Part shown: positions 1 through 8,438 of the stretch, piece after piece
Position numbering within the stretch: the stretch's first letter is position 1
Layout of the letters: every line of letters begins with the position of its first letter
Source of the DNA: DASVRA01 sp036388855
GTDB lineage: Bacteria; Pseudomonadota; Alphaproteobacteria; Caulobacterales; Caulobacteraceae
NCBI GenBank assembly: GCA_036388855.1
Contig: DASVRA010000034.1
Span: 1-39,201, forward strand
DNA: 39,201 nt
Direction of reading: 5' to 3'
The notes under the pieces: model-generated
Told to the model about the DNA's origin: nothing
Database searches by the model: none
The model's input: the letters and a program-made list of their open reading frames with translations, nothing else
Position numbers and translations under genes: made by a program

Positions 1-330
1 GTCCGGCAGGCGCACGTCTTGGGTGCTACCCGGAGCCTGGGGGTTGGCCGCCTGCGCCGGCGGTTACGGCCCCAGGCGGCGGCGCTCCGGTCGCCCGGGA
101 CACGCCGCCACGCCGTCCACGGGCGGGTGGAGCCGCACTGCTCCATCCCCGGACGCCGGCGTAACCCCCGCCGGCCTGCCGCCCGGCTCGCTGGGCCGGG
201 CTCCCCGTTCGACCGCACTCCCGGCGGCAAAGGTGCGGGCCCTGCCCCCTCCCACGCCGGAAGTCGTGAGCAGGAGTATGGGGCAGGTGGAAGGCAGGGG
301 GATAAGTTCGGGGTTTTCCCCCTGTTTCGC
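1..330. other. GC-rich structured non-coding region, possible ncRNA
   Basis: No convincing gene lies here: short frames exist in several phases but none resembles a protein I know. The DNA is strongly self-complementary. Bases 4-11 can pair with 174-181, 30-36 with 84-90, 37-42 with 70-75, and 93-110 sits between imperfect stems; a separate perfect 7-bp hairpin is formed by 181-187 and 195-201. A closed structure of about 180 nt is the size of a 6S-type RNA, but I do not recognise conserved 6S, RNase P, tmRNA, SRP or cobalamin-riboswitch motifs, and the strand is undetermined. The rest up to purK (331-455) shows nothing recognisable. The region may continue beyond the left edge. Confidence 0.3.
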
Positions 331-455
331 TGCGAGCGCGCGGTCAGGTTCGGGTGAGGGTTCAACGGCTTGGCGGTTTTAGAGGCGCCGCGGCGGGGTG
401 AGTTGTCAGCCGGATTGGGCATGCAATGAAGTGAGGGCGCCGGGGCGCAGAGGCT

Positions 456-1538
456 TTAGGACCGTTCCGTCAGGCGGTTGACGTGGCCCATTTTGCGGCC
501 GGGGCGGGACTCGCGCTTGCCGTAGAGCCACAGGCGGGCGGCGGGGTCGCTGGACAGGTCCCGCCAGGCGTCGGCCTCGGCGTCGATCAGGTTGAGCATT
601 TCGGTGCGGGCCAGGGCGGCGGTGGGGCCGAACGGCCAGCCGGCGACCGCGCGGACGTGCTGCTCGAACTGGTCGACCTGGCAGCCATCCAAGGTCCAGT
701 GGCCGGAGTTGTGGACGCGGGGGGCGAACTCGTTGACCAGCAGTTCGCCGCGGTCGAGTTCGAACAGTTCGACGCCGATCACGCCGACGTAGTCCAGGCC
801 ATCGAGGAGGGCGCGGGCGATGTCTTCCGCTTGGCGGCGCAGGTCGTCGGAGGCGTCGGCCGGGGCGACGGTGCGGCGCAGGATGCCGCCTTCGTGGCGG
901 TTCTCGCCCAGGGGATAGGCGGCGAATTCGCCCCCGCGCCCGCGGGCGGCGATCACCGACAGCTCGCGAACGAAATCGGCCTTGGCCTCGAGAATGGCCG
1001 GACGGCCGCGCAGCGAGGTGAGTGCGGCCTCCGCGTCTTCGGCCTGCCCGATCCAGACTTGGCCCTTGCCGTCGTAACCTTCGCGGCGGGTCTTCAGCAG
1101 GGCGGGCAGGCCCAGGCGCTCCATGGCGGCGCGGAGGTCGTCCAGGCCGGAGATGTCGGCGAACGCCGCCGTGCGGATGCCCGCGCCGTTGAGGAAGGTC
1201 TTTTCGGCGAAGCGGTCCTGGGCCACCGCCAGCGCCTTCGCGCCCGGCGCGACCTCGACCTCAAGCTTCTGGAGCGCCTCGACGACCTCGGCGGGCACGT
1301 TCTCGAACTCGAAGGTGACCACGTCCGAGACCTCGGCCAGGGCCGTAAGGCCGTCGGGATCGCCGTAGGCCGCGGTGATGGTGTGGGCCGCGACGCGGCC
1401 GGCGGGGCAGTCGGCCTCCGGGTCGAGCACGGCGACGTCGAAACCGAGCCGGGCGGCCGCCATGGCCAGCATCCGCCCGAGTTGGCCGCCGCCGAGGATG
1501 CCGATGGTGGAACCCGGCGGCAGAGGGAAGGGGCTCAT
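456..1538 (-). CDS. purK: N5-carboxyaminoimidazole ribonucleotide synthase PurK
   Basis: Cytosolic ATP-grasp enzyme of purine biosynthesis. It carboxylates AIR with bicarbonate and ATP to give N5-CAIR, which PurE then rearranges. The 360-residue length is normal for PurK. The N-terminal nucleotide-binding loop GILGGGQLGRM (about residues 12-22), the FEFENVP segment, the KTRREGYDGKGQ segment of the ATP-grasp domain and the C-terminal NEFAPRVHNSGHWT signature are all present. The start is placed at MSPFPL because its ATG overlaps the purE stop (ATGA), giving translational coupling; the frame stays open upstream inside purE but that part is not PurK-like. It is the second gene of the minus-strand pair purE-purK. 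Identification is firm. Confidence 0.97.
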   Translation of the reverse strand: MSPFPLPPGSTIGILGGGQLGRMLAMAAARLGFDVAVLDPEADCPAGRVAAHTITAAYGDPDGLTALAEVSDVVTFEFENVPAEVVEALQKLEVEVAPGAKALAVAQDRFAEKTFLNGAGIRTAAFADISGLDDLRAAMERLGLPALLKTRREGYDGKGQVWIGQAEDAEAALTSLRGRPAILEAKADFVRELSVIAARGRGGEFAAYPLGENRHEGGILRRTVAPADASDDLRRQAEDIARALLDGLDYVGVIGVELFELDRGELLVNEFAPRVHNSGHWTLDGCQVDQFEQHVRAVAGWPFGPTAALARTEMLNLIDAEADAWRDLSSDPAARLWLYGKRESRPGRKMGHVNRLTERS

Positions 1539-2038
1539 GCCCGCTGGAGGTCCGGCACGGCCTCGCCCACGCTCTCGGTTTGGCGGGCACGGAAGGCGGC
1601 GACGCGCTCGGCCAGCGCCGGGTCGGACAGGGCCAGGATCTGCGCGGCCAGCAGCCCGGCGTTGCGCGCGCCGGCCTCGCCGATGGCGAGCGTGCCGACG
1701 GGGACGCCCGCCGGCATCTGGGCGATGGAGAGGAAGCTGTCGACGCCGTCGAGGCTCTTGGACTTGATCGGCACGCCCAGCACCGGCAGCTCGGTCATGG
1801 CCGCGGCCATGCCGGGCAGGTGCGCCGCCCCGCCCGCGCCGGCAATGATAACCTTGAACCCGGCGGCGGCGGCACCCTTGGCGAAGGCGTAGAGGCGGTC
1901 GGGGGTGCGGTGGGCCGAGACCACCTTGGCCTCGTAGGAGACGCCCAGCATGTCCAGGCTCTCGGCCGCGCATTTCATCGTGGGCCAGTCGGACTGGCTG
2001 CCCATGATGATGGCGACGGGCGGGAGGGGTTCGCTCAT
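1535..2038 (-). CDS. purE: N5-carboxyaminoimidazole ribonucleotide mutase PurE (class I)
   Basis: Catalyses the reversible conversion of N5-CAIR to CAIR in purine synthesis, acting as a cytosolic oligomer just after PurK. The 167-residue product begins PVAIIMGSQSDWPTM, the class I substrate-binding loop, followed by SAHRTP (residues 41-46) with the catalytic His at 43, and the GAGGAAHLPGM and GVPIKSKSLDGVDS segments. A longer start at 2104 is possible but adds 22 residues unlike the family; ATG at 2038 places the conserved core at the usual distance from the N terminus. The stop overlaps the purK start by an ATGA junction. Promoter not identified; the 76-nt gap upstream separates it from the next minus-strand gene. 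Confidence 0.97.
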   Translation of the reverse strand: MSEPLPPVAIIMGSQSDWPTMKCAAESLDMLGVSYEAKVVSAHRTPDRLYAFAKGAAAAGFKVIIAGAGGAAHLPGMAAAMTELPVLGVPIKSKSLDGVDSFLSIAQMPAGVPVGTLAIGEAGARNAGLLAAQILALSDPALAERVAAFRARQTESVGEAVPDLQRA

Positions 2039-2114
2039 GCGGCGGCCTTGTTCGCCCTGAGGGCGGAAGGCGGGGGAGTATAGGCAGGCATCCCCGGCTG
2101 GCAACCGGTGGGCG

Positions 2115-2843
2115 TCAGGCGATGATGTCGGGGTTCAGGCGCTCTTCCAGGGCGCTGATCTGGTCGCGCAGGACCAGCTTCTTCTTCTTCAGGCGGCCGA
2201 TCTGGATCATGTCGGGGAGCGACGTGGCCGCGAGCGCGGCGACGGCCGAGTCCAGGTCCTGGTGCTCAGTGCGCAGCGCCTTGAGCCTGGCGCGGATGGC
2301 GTCCTCGTCGGTGAGCTCGTCGAGCGGAGTGGCCTCGTCCTCAGAGGCGGTGAGGTCGCGGGAGCTGCGGAAGGCGGGCGCCTGGGCCAGAGCCTCGGCC
2401 AGCTGCCGCAGCAGCTTGGGGGGCGCGTTGCGAGATGCGGCGGAGGCGGCGGCCTCCAGCGCGCCGGCCACGCCCGGGCGGTCGGCGGCGGGCGGGGTGG
2501 ACAGGTGCTCCAGGGTGTCGAACACCACGCGCTCGGCCTCGATTTCTGCGGCCTTGACCCGCCCGCGCAGGCCTTCGCGGGCGAGGTCCGACACCGGCGG
2601 ACGCGGGACCTTCAGCGCGCGGCGGGCCTGGCGAAGGGGGGCGACGGCGGCGCGCTCCCAGGCCTCGGCGAGTTCGGCGGCCTGGCGCAGGCGGGGGCCG
2701 TCGAGCGGGCGGCCCTCGATCGCGCACCAGGCGGCCCAGAGCAGCAGCGGCGGCGTCTGGCCGTGCATGTCCTGCAGCTCGAGCAGCGCGTCCTCGACGC
2801 CCGGCCGGCCGTAGGCCTGCACCGCCCAGTCCCACAGTTTCAT
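2115..2843 (-). CDS. TIGR02444-family protein fused to a C-terminal DUF465 (YdcH-like) domain
   Basis: The 242-residue protein has two parts. Residues 1 to about 165 resemble the TIGR02444/DUF2390 family of unknown function: the start KLWDWAVQAYGRPGVEDALLEL and the HGQTPPLLLWAAW stretch are typical. After an acidic linker (about 166-183), residues 184-242 form a full DUF465 module: a basic, coiled-coil-prone segment with IGRLKKKKLVLRDQI and the end ERLNPDIIA, which in other alphaproteobacteria is usually a separate protein of about 60 residues. The start is supported by a GGGAGG element about 5 nt upstream (minus strand). It lies 76 nt upstream of purE on the same strand and could be co-transcribed. 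No catalytic motif is seen and function is unknown. A sequencing frameshift joining two genes is less likely because the frame is continuous and the linker is plausible. Confidence 0.8.
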   Translation of the reverse strand: MKLWDWAVQAYGRPGVEDALLELQDMHGQTPPLLLWAAWCAIEGRPLDGPRLRQAAELAEAWERAAVAPLRQARRALKVPRPPVSDLAREGLRGRVKAAEIEAERVVFDTLEHLSTPPAADRPGVAGALEAAASAASRNAPPKLLRQLAEALAQAPAFRSSRDLTASEDEATPLDELTDEDAIRARLKALRTEHQDLDSAVAALAATSLPDMIQIGRLKKKKLVLRDQISALEERLNPDIIA

Positions 2844-2957
2844 GCGTGCCTCCCGGCGGCCCTATCGCGCCCGAGCCGGCGAGGTGCAACCAGATGTGAC
2901 ATGACGCCGCGACCTGTTCGTGTTTTTATTCGCCGGTCAACAGAAGGAGATCCTCCG

Positions 2958-3134
2958 ATGGCGATAGAAGCCCGCATCCGCGAACTCGACGCGCGTCACG
3001 CCGCGCTCGAGCGCATGATCGACGAGGAGATGGCGCATCCCTCGTCGGACGACCTGCGGGTGCGGGAACTGAAGCGGCAGAAGCTGAAGCTGAAGGAGGA
3101 GATCGAGGGGCTGAGGGGCGAGACGACGCACTGA
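2958..3134 (+). CDS. small DUF465 (YdcH-family) protein
   Basis: A 58-residue, highly charged protein predicted to form one or two helices: an N-terminal helix ending near HAALERMIDEEMAHPSSD, then LRVRELKRQKLKLKEEIEGL. This is the DUF465/YdcH pattern, in which a short acidic helix is joined to a basic LKxxKLxLKEEI helix. Members are abundant small cytosolic proteins of unknown function. A strong Shine-Dalgarno (AAGGAGA) lies about 9 nt before the ATG, which fixes the start although the frame is open for several hundred bases upstream. It is divergent from the TIGR02444-DUF465 fusion gene, so two DUF465 copies sit back to back. Confidence 0.85.
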   Translation: MAIEARIRELDARHAALERMIDEEMAHPSSDDLRVRELKRQKLKLKEEIEGLRGETTH

Positions 3135-3150
3135 CGTCCAGGGCCCTAAC

Positions 3151-3224
3151 CTCGCCCTTCGACAGACTCAGGGTGAGGTTTTCTACCAGGCATTGAGCCT
3201 ATCCTGAGCCTGTCGAAGGACGAG
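3151..3224. repeat. REP-like inverted repeat, possible bidirectional terminator
   Basis: Two arms, CCTTCGACAGACTCAGG (3156-3172) and CCTGAGCCTGTCGAAGG (3203-3219), are inverted copies differing at one base, with further CTCG/CGAG pairing outside. The CTTCGACAGGCTCAGG type of palindrome is a common dispersed intergenic repeat in alphaproteobacterial genomes (general knowledge; copy number here cannot be checked). It sits between two genes that both end towards it (the DUF465 gene and trcR), the usual place for such an element or a bidirectional terminator. Confidence 0.75.
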
Positions 3225-3262
3225 GCCGGACCAATCAGCCGCCGCCAGTGGTGGGAGGCGTC

Positions 3263-3940
3263 CTACGCCTCCTGTTCTTCCACCATCACCTCCGACTGGG
3301 GCACGGCCACCGGCTCGGGCTCCAGGCCCTCTTCGGCGAGCGCGCCGGTCTCCGACGCCGGCCGCAGTGACGGGCCCGCCTCGGGCTTGGCCTGCTTGGC
3401 GTCTTCCTTTGCCTTCTTCTCGGCCGCCTTGCGCACCACCGCGTCCAGCTCCAGCTGGCTGACCAGGCCCAGGGTCACCGGGTCCACCGCCTTGAGGTTG
3501 TTGGCGTTCCAGTGGGTGCGATCGCGCACCGCGTCGATGGTGGCCTTGGTGGTGCCGAGCAGCTTGGCGATCTGGCTGTCGGCGATCTCTGGGTGGTTCT
3601 TGACGAACCAGGCGATGGCGTCGGGCCGGTCCTGGCGGCGCGACACGGGCGTGTAGCGCGGGCCGCCCTTGGCGGGCTTGAGCAGTTCGGCGTGGCGGCT
3701 CTTCTGCGCCTTCATCCTGTAGTTCGAGTCGGCGCCGGCGCGGTCGAGCTCCTCGCGGGTGAGCTGCCCGTTGCCGATGGGGTCGGCGCCGCGGATGTCG
3801 CGGGCCACCTCGCCGTCGGCGATGCCGCGCACCTCCAGCGGGTGGAGGCCGCAGAAGTCGGCGATCTGCTCAAAGGTGAGCGAGGTGTTGTCGACCAGCC
3901 AGACCGCGGTGGCCTTGGGATAGAGTATCTGATCGGCCAT
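3263..3940 (-). CDS. trcR: cell cycle transcriptional regulator TrcR (DUF1013)
   Basis: A 225-residue protein of the DUF1013 family, annotated in alphaproteobacteria as the cell-cycle regulator TrcR. The conserved N-terminal part reads PKATAVWLVDNTSLTFEQIA followed by FCGLHPLEVRGIADGE, a helix-turn-helix-like segment. A second helical region with IADSQIAKLLGTTKATIDAVRDRTHW (about residues 116-143) looks like another DNA-binding or sigma-like helix pair. The last 50 or so residues are Ala/Glu/Pro-rich and probably disordered, ending EVMVEEQEA. The start at 3940 gives the family N terminus MADQILYPKATAVW. It stands alone on the minus strand: a hairpin separates it from the upstream DUF72 gene and the REP-like repeat lies downstream. 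Family assignment is firm; its regulon cannot be read from the sequence. Confidence 0.9.
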   Translation of the reverse strand: MADQILYPKATAVWLVDNTSLTFEQIADFCGLHPLEVRGIADGEVARDIRGADPIGNGQLTREELDRAGADSNYRMKAQKSRHAELLKPAKGGPRYTPVSRRQDRPDAIAWFVKNHPEIADSQIAKLLGTTKATIDAVRDRTHWNANNLKAVDPVTLGLVSQLELDAVVRKAAEKKAKEDAKQAKPEAGPSLRPASETGALAEEGLEPEPVAVPQSEVMVEEQEA

Positions 3941-3967
3941 GGTTTTTCGTGCTCCAGAAACGAAGGC

Positions 3968-3987
3968 GCCCGGCCTTTCGGCCGGGC
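3968..3987 (-). terminator. hairpin between the DUF72 gene and trcR
   Basis: A perfect 8-bp GC stem, GCCCGGCC/GGCCGGGC, with a four-base loop (3976-3979). On the minus strand it follows the DUF72 stop by about 65 nt and is followed by a short T-containing tract (CGTTT), so it could be a weak intrinsic terminator separating DUF72 from trcR. The poor T-run lowers confidence. Confidence 0.5.
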
Positions 3988-4051
3988 GGTGTCGCCGTTC
4001 ATATAGGCGGGTTCGCGGGGTTTGGGAACCAACCGCGATGGGGAAGGCGGC

Positions 4052-4780
4052 TCAGGCGGCCAGCAGCCCCTTGAGCACGTCCGCATCCTTCGGCGCCGCC
4101 CCTTCGGGGTCGTTGTCGAAGTAGCAGACCACGTCGCGCCCGTCCGTGTTCCAGGCGCGGATGCGGCCGGCCCAGTCCTCCAGCGTCTCGGGGGGATAGC
4201 GGCCCCAGTAGCGGCCGCCGGGGCCGTGGCCGCGCACATAGACCCAGCTCGCCGTCGCCTCCCACGGGGCAGGCGCGTGGTGGTGGTCCGACAGGCAGAG
4301 CGAGACATCGTGGGCGCGCAGCAGGGCGAACACCTCGGGCGCGTACCAGCTGGGGTGGCGGAACTCGAAGGCGTAGCGGCGGCTGGGGCCGAGCAGGGGG
4401 AGGAAGGCGGCCAGCCGCTCGTCGTTGCGGTGCATGCCGGGCGGCAGCTGGAACAGGACCGGGCCGAGCTTCTCCCCGAGCAGGTCGGCGCGGCTGAACA
4501 TCAGAGCCAGCGGCTCGGCCGGGTCGAGCAGCCGCTTCATGTGGGTGAGGTAGCGCGAGGCCTTCCAGGCGAACAGGAACCCCGGCGGCGACTTCTCCCG
4601 CCAGCCGCGCGAGGCGGCCTCGGTGGGCAGGCGGTAGAAGGAATTGTTGATCTCGGCGGTGTCGAAGCGGGAGGCGTAGTAGGCGAACTCGTCCTTGGCC
4701 TTGAGCCGTTCGGGGTAGAAGACGCCGCCCTTCCAGTGGCGGTAGCACCATCCCGAACAGCCGATCCGCACCTCCGCCAT
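4052..4780 (-). CDS. DUF72 (YecE-type) family protein
   Basis: A 242-residue cytosolic protein of the DUF72/YecE family, which adopts a TIM-barrel fold and whose biochemical role is not settled. Family hallmarks are the opening VRIGCSGWCYRHWKGGVFYP, the segment FDTAEINNSFYRLP, FAWKASRYLTHMKRL, the LFQLPPG strand and the C-terminal DVVCYFDNDPEGAAPKDA. Length is normal. Start at 4780 gives the canonical N terminus; no clear Shine-Dalgarno is visible, consistent with translation coupled to the upstream gene, whose stop is 31 nt away. A GC hairpin follows the gene. Assignment to the family is firm; no function is claimed. Confidence 0.92.
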   Translation of the reverse strand: MAEVRIGCSGWCYRHWKGGVFYPERLKAKDEFAYYASRFDTAEINNSFYRLPTEAASRGWREKSPPGFLFAWKASRYLTHMKRLLDPAEPLALMFSRADLLGEKLGPVLFQLPPGMHRNDERLAAFLPLLGPSRRYAFEFRHPSWYAPEVFALLRAHDVSLCLSDHHHAPAPWEATASWVYVRGHGPGGRYWGRYPPETLEDWAGRIRAWNTDGRDVVCYFDNDPEGAAPKDADVLKGLLAA

Positions 4781-4811
4781 GGCGGCTCAACGCGGGCCGC
4801 TACGGGGCGGT

Positions 4812-5789
4812 TCAGGCGGCGGGCGCGGAGGGGACATAGGTGCGCGAGGTGGGCTCCAGGTACAGGCGTCCGTGGGGGGCGTCGAAGGTGACGATGAAGC
4901 GGTTCAGCCAACCGGCGCCGACCCGCGTTTCGCCGGTGGCGCCCCAGACGTTGTAGAGGGTGTGCGGCCCCATCTGCAGCGCGCGCACCTGGCCGACCTG
5001 GCCCCAGTAGGGCTCCGCCGCGCGGGCGCCGACCAGCCCGCGCTTCACGCCCGAGCCCTGGCGCACCGCCTCGTCGGTCAGCTCCTCGGGCCAGGCCGTT
5101 TCCAGCCGCGCGGGCTTCTCCACCGGCGCGCCCGCCTTCGCGGTCACCATCACCGGAGCGTAGAAGCCGCCGTCGCGCGCGGTCAGCTCCACTGCCGGCG
5201 TCTGTCCGGGGCGGTACATCGAGGGTTGGTAGAGGGCGACGGTGCGCCGGTCCGGGTCGATGCGCACCACGTAGGCCTGAAACAGCTCGCGCCCGATCAG
5301 GCCCTGCACGCCTTTCGGGTAGCGGGTCTTGGCGAAGTCCAGCGCGACGGGCTCGGGCGCGAACACCGGCGAGCCCGCCACCTCCAGGTTCACCGCCCAC
5401 AGCCGCCGCACCAGCGCCCCATGGGGCGAGATGGCCGCGGTGTTGCGCACCCCGAGCTTGGCGGGCCTGAGCAGCCGCGCGTCGATCACGCTGCGCGAGG
5501 CGCCGGAGTCCAGTGCGAACCAGTAGGGACCCTCCTCATTCAGCCGCACCGGTACGAGCACATACGGGCCGACCTGCCGGTACTCCACCTTCGCCAGCGG
5601 CTCTCCGTGCGGGTCGTGGCTCTCCTCCCATTCCCGCTCTGCCCATTCATGGCGGTGCGGGCGGATGCTGTCGGGGATCGCGTCGAGGAGGCGCGAGGGC
5701 GAGGGCAGCGGGATGCTGGGCAGCCGGGGCGGGCTGATGTGGGGCAGGCGCGGCAAGGCCAGGGCCACGGCCATGACGACGGCTATCAT
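4812..5789 (-). CDS. secreted or membrane-anchored retropepsin-like aspartic protease family protein
   Basis: A 325-residue product with a short hydrophobic N terminus (MIAVVMAVALALP) that may be a signal peptide or anchor, followed by a Pro-rich stretch. The segment YWFALDSGASRSVIDARLL places a D-S-G-A motif at residues 94-97, the position of the D-T/S-G-A catalytic loop of single-domain retropepsin-like proteases. Later segments GLIGRELFQAYVVRID and GAGWLNRFIVTFDAPHGRLYLEP look like the hydrophobic Gly and C-terminal flap strands found in such domains, possibly two related units. The start at 5789 is preferred to one 16 codons earlier because a GGAGA element precedes it by 7 nt and the upstream residues are charged. 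The DUF72 gene follows at 31 nt. Protease activity is inferred from the motif only. Confidence 0.7.
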   Translation of the reverse strand: MIAVVMAVALALPRLPHISPPRLPSIPLPSPSRLLDAIPDSIRPHRHEWAEREWEESHDPHGEPLAKVEYRQVGPYVLVPVRLNEEGPYWFALDSGASRSVIDARLLRPAKLGVRNTAAISPHGALVRRLWAVNLEVAGSPVFAPEPVALDFAKTRYPKGVQGLIGRELFQAYVVRIDPDRRTVALYQPSMYRPGQTPAVELTARDGGFYAPVMVTAKAGAPVEKPARLETAWPEELTDEAVRQGSGVKRGLVGARAAEPYWGQVGQVRALQMGPHTLYNVWGATGETRVGAGWLNRFIVTFDAPHGRLYLEPTSRTYVPSAPAA

Positions 5790-5878
5790 TGCATTCTCCG
5801 GCCGGTCCCCGCGCGGCGGCGGGTTACTGCCGCGCAAGGCTCAAGGCAAGCGACGCGAGGTCGCGCCCATCTTCGCGG

Positions 5879-5906
5879 TTGACCGGGCAAGGCCGAAGCT
5901 TACAGT
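5879..5906 (+). promoter_or_regulatory. candidate promoter for thiC
   Basis: TTGACC (5879-5884), a 16-base spacer and TACAGT (5901-5906) form a sigma70-like promoter. Transcription would begin within a few bases of the first riboswitch stem at 5911, which supports the call. Pattern-based only. Confidence 0.5.
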
Positions 5907-5910
5907 CGCC

Positions 5911-6009
5911 GCCGTTCTCCGGGGGGCCGCGCATGGGCGGCTGAGATAGGGGCGAGCCCCTGACCCGCCGAACCTGATCCGGGTCATGCCGGCGAAGGGA
6001 GGGAACGGC
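5911..6009 (+). ncRNA. TPP (THI-box) riboswitch upstream of thiC
   Basis: The conserved THI-box elements are present in order: GGCTGAGATAGGGGCGAGCC (5938-5957), the linker GACCCGCCGAACCTGATCC (5962-5980) with its GAACCTGATC core, and GGGTCATGCCGGCGAAGGGA (5981-6000). Stem P1 closes the element: 5911-5919 pairs with 6001-6009 apart from one G-U. It lies 48 nt before the thiC start, the classic location, and should reduce ThiC synthesis when thiamine pyrophosphate is plentiful. Confidence 0.95.
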
Positions 6010-6056
6010 TTCACCCGAAGCCCCAGCTCGCGCCGGCGCCCTCCATGGAGGCCGCC

Positions 6057-7895
<1,839 letters not shown>

Positions 7896-7980
7896 GAATG
7901 ACCGTTCCTGAGCCAAATCAACGGCCCAAGCCGCCAGAGTAGGAGTTTGGTCCCGTATCAGCCGTTCGTCTGCCGCCGAC

Positions 7981-8361
7981 ATGAGCGGAGGCCCGCTGGG
8001 CTGGGCGCGGGCGCGGGCGGCGGCGGAGTTCGGCGCCGGCTGCGTGGTCGCCGAGGCCAACCAGGGCGGCGACATGGTGAGGAGCGTGGTGGCCGGCGCG
8101 GGCGTGGCCGCGCGCATCCGCCTGGTCCACGCCTCGCGCGGCAAGCGGGCGCGGGCCGAGCCGGTGGCGGCGCTGTACGAGCAGGGGCGGGTGGCGCATT
8201 GCGCGGCGATGCCGATGCTGGAGGAGGAGCTGATGGCGATCGGGGCGGGCGAGGGGTCGGGCGAAGGCGGGGGGACGCTGGACCGGGCGGACGCGCTGGT
8301 GTGGGCGATTACGGCGCTGATGCTGGAGGACAGGGCGGAGCCGCGGGTGCGGTTCTTGTGA
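7981..8361 (+). pseudogene. remnant of a phage/GTA terminase large subunit (C-terminal part)
   Basis: The 126-codon frame matches only the end of the nuclease half of GTA-type terminase large subunits: VVAEANQGGDMVRSVV, VHASRGKRARAEPVAALYEQGRV and DRADALVWAITALML, in the expected order and spacing, ending with a natural stop. The ATPase half (Walker A/B) and the start of the nuclease domain, several hundred residues in all, are missing. Upstream, the frame is closed by a stop at 7909-7911 and no ribosome binding site precedes the ATG, so this is a decayed fragment rather than a working gene. The final Asp of the RNase H-like site (DRADALVW) survives. No other capsid, portal or tail gene is in the window. 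The gene-transfer-agent origin is inferred from resemblance to that terminase family. Confidence 0.75.
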
Positions 8362-8438
8362 GGGCCGCTTCGCGCCAGTGGCGGACGTTCAGCTCTGCGC
8401 CAAGAGCGGACCCTGGTGCCGCGGCGGTACGCGGACCT

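Noticed and set aside
1..330. Cobalamin riboswitch or RNase P RNA on either strand
   Set aside because: A few short matches exist (for example GTGGAAGGCAGG), but the invariant cores of both RNAs are absent.
483..1892. Long open frame on the plus strand, 469 codons
   Set aside because: It lies wholly antisense to purK and purE, is Gly/Ala/Val/Arg-rich with no family features, and arises from codon bias in GC-rich DNA.
5879..6009. Treating the thiC leader as a terminator-type riboswitch
   Set aside because: No stem followed by a T-run lies between the aptamer and the start codon, so translational control is more likely.
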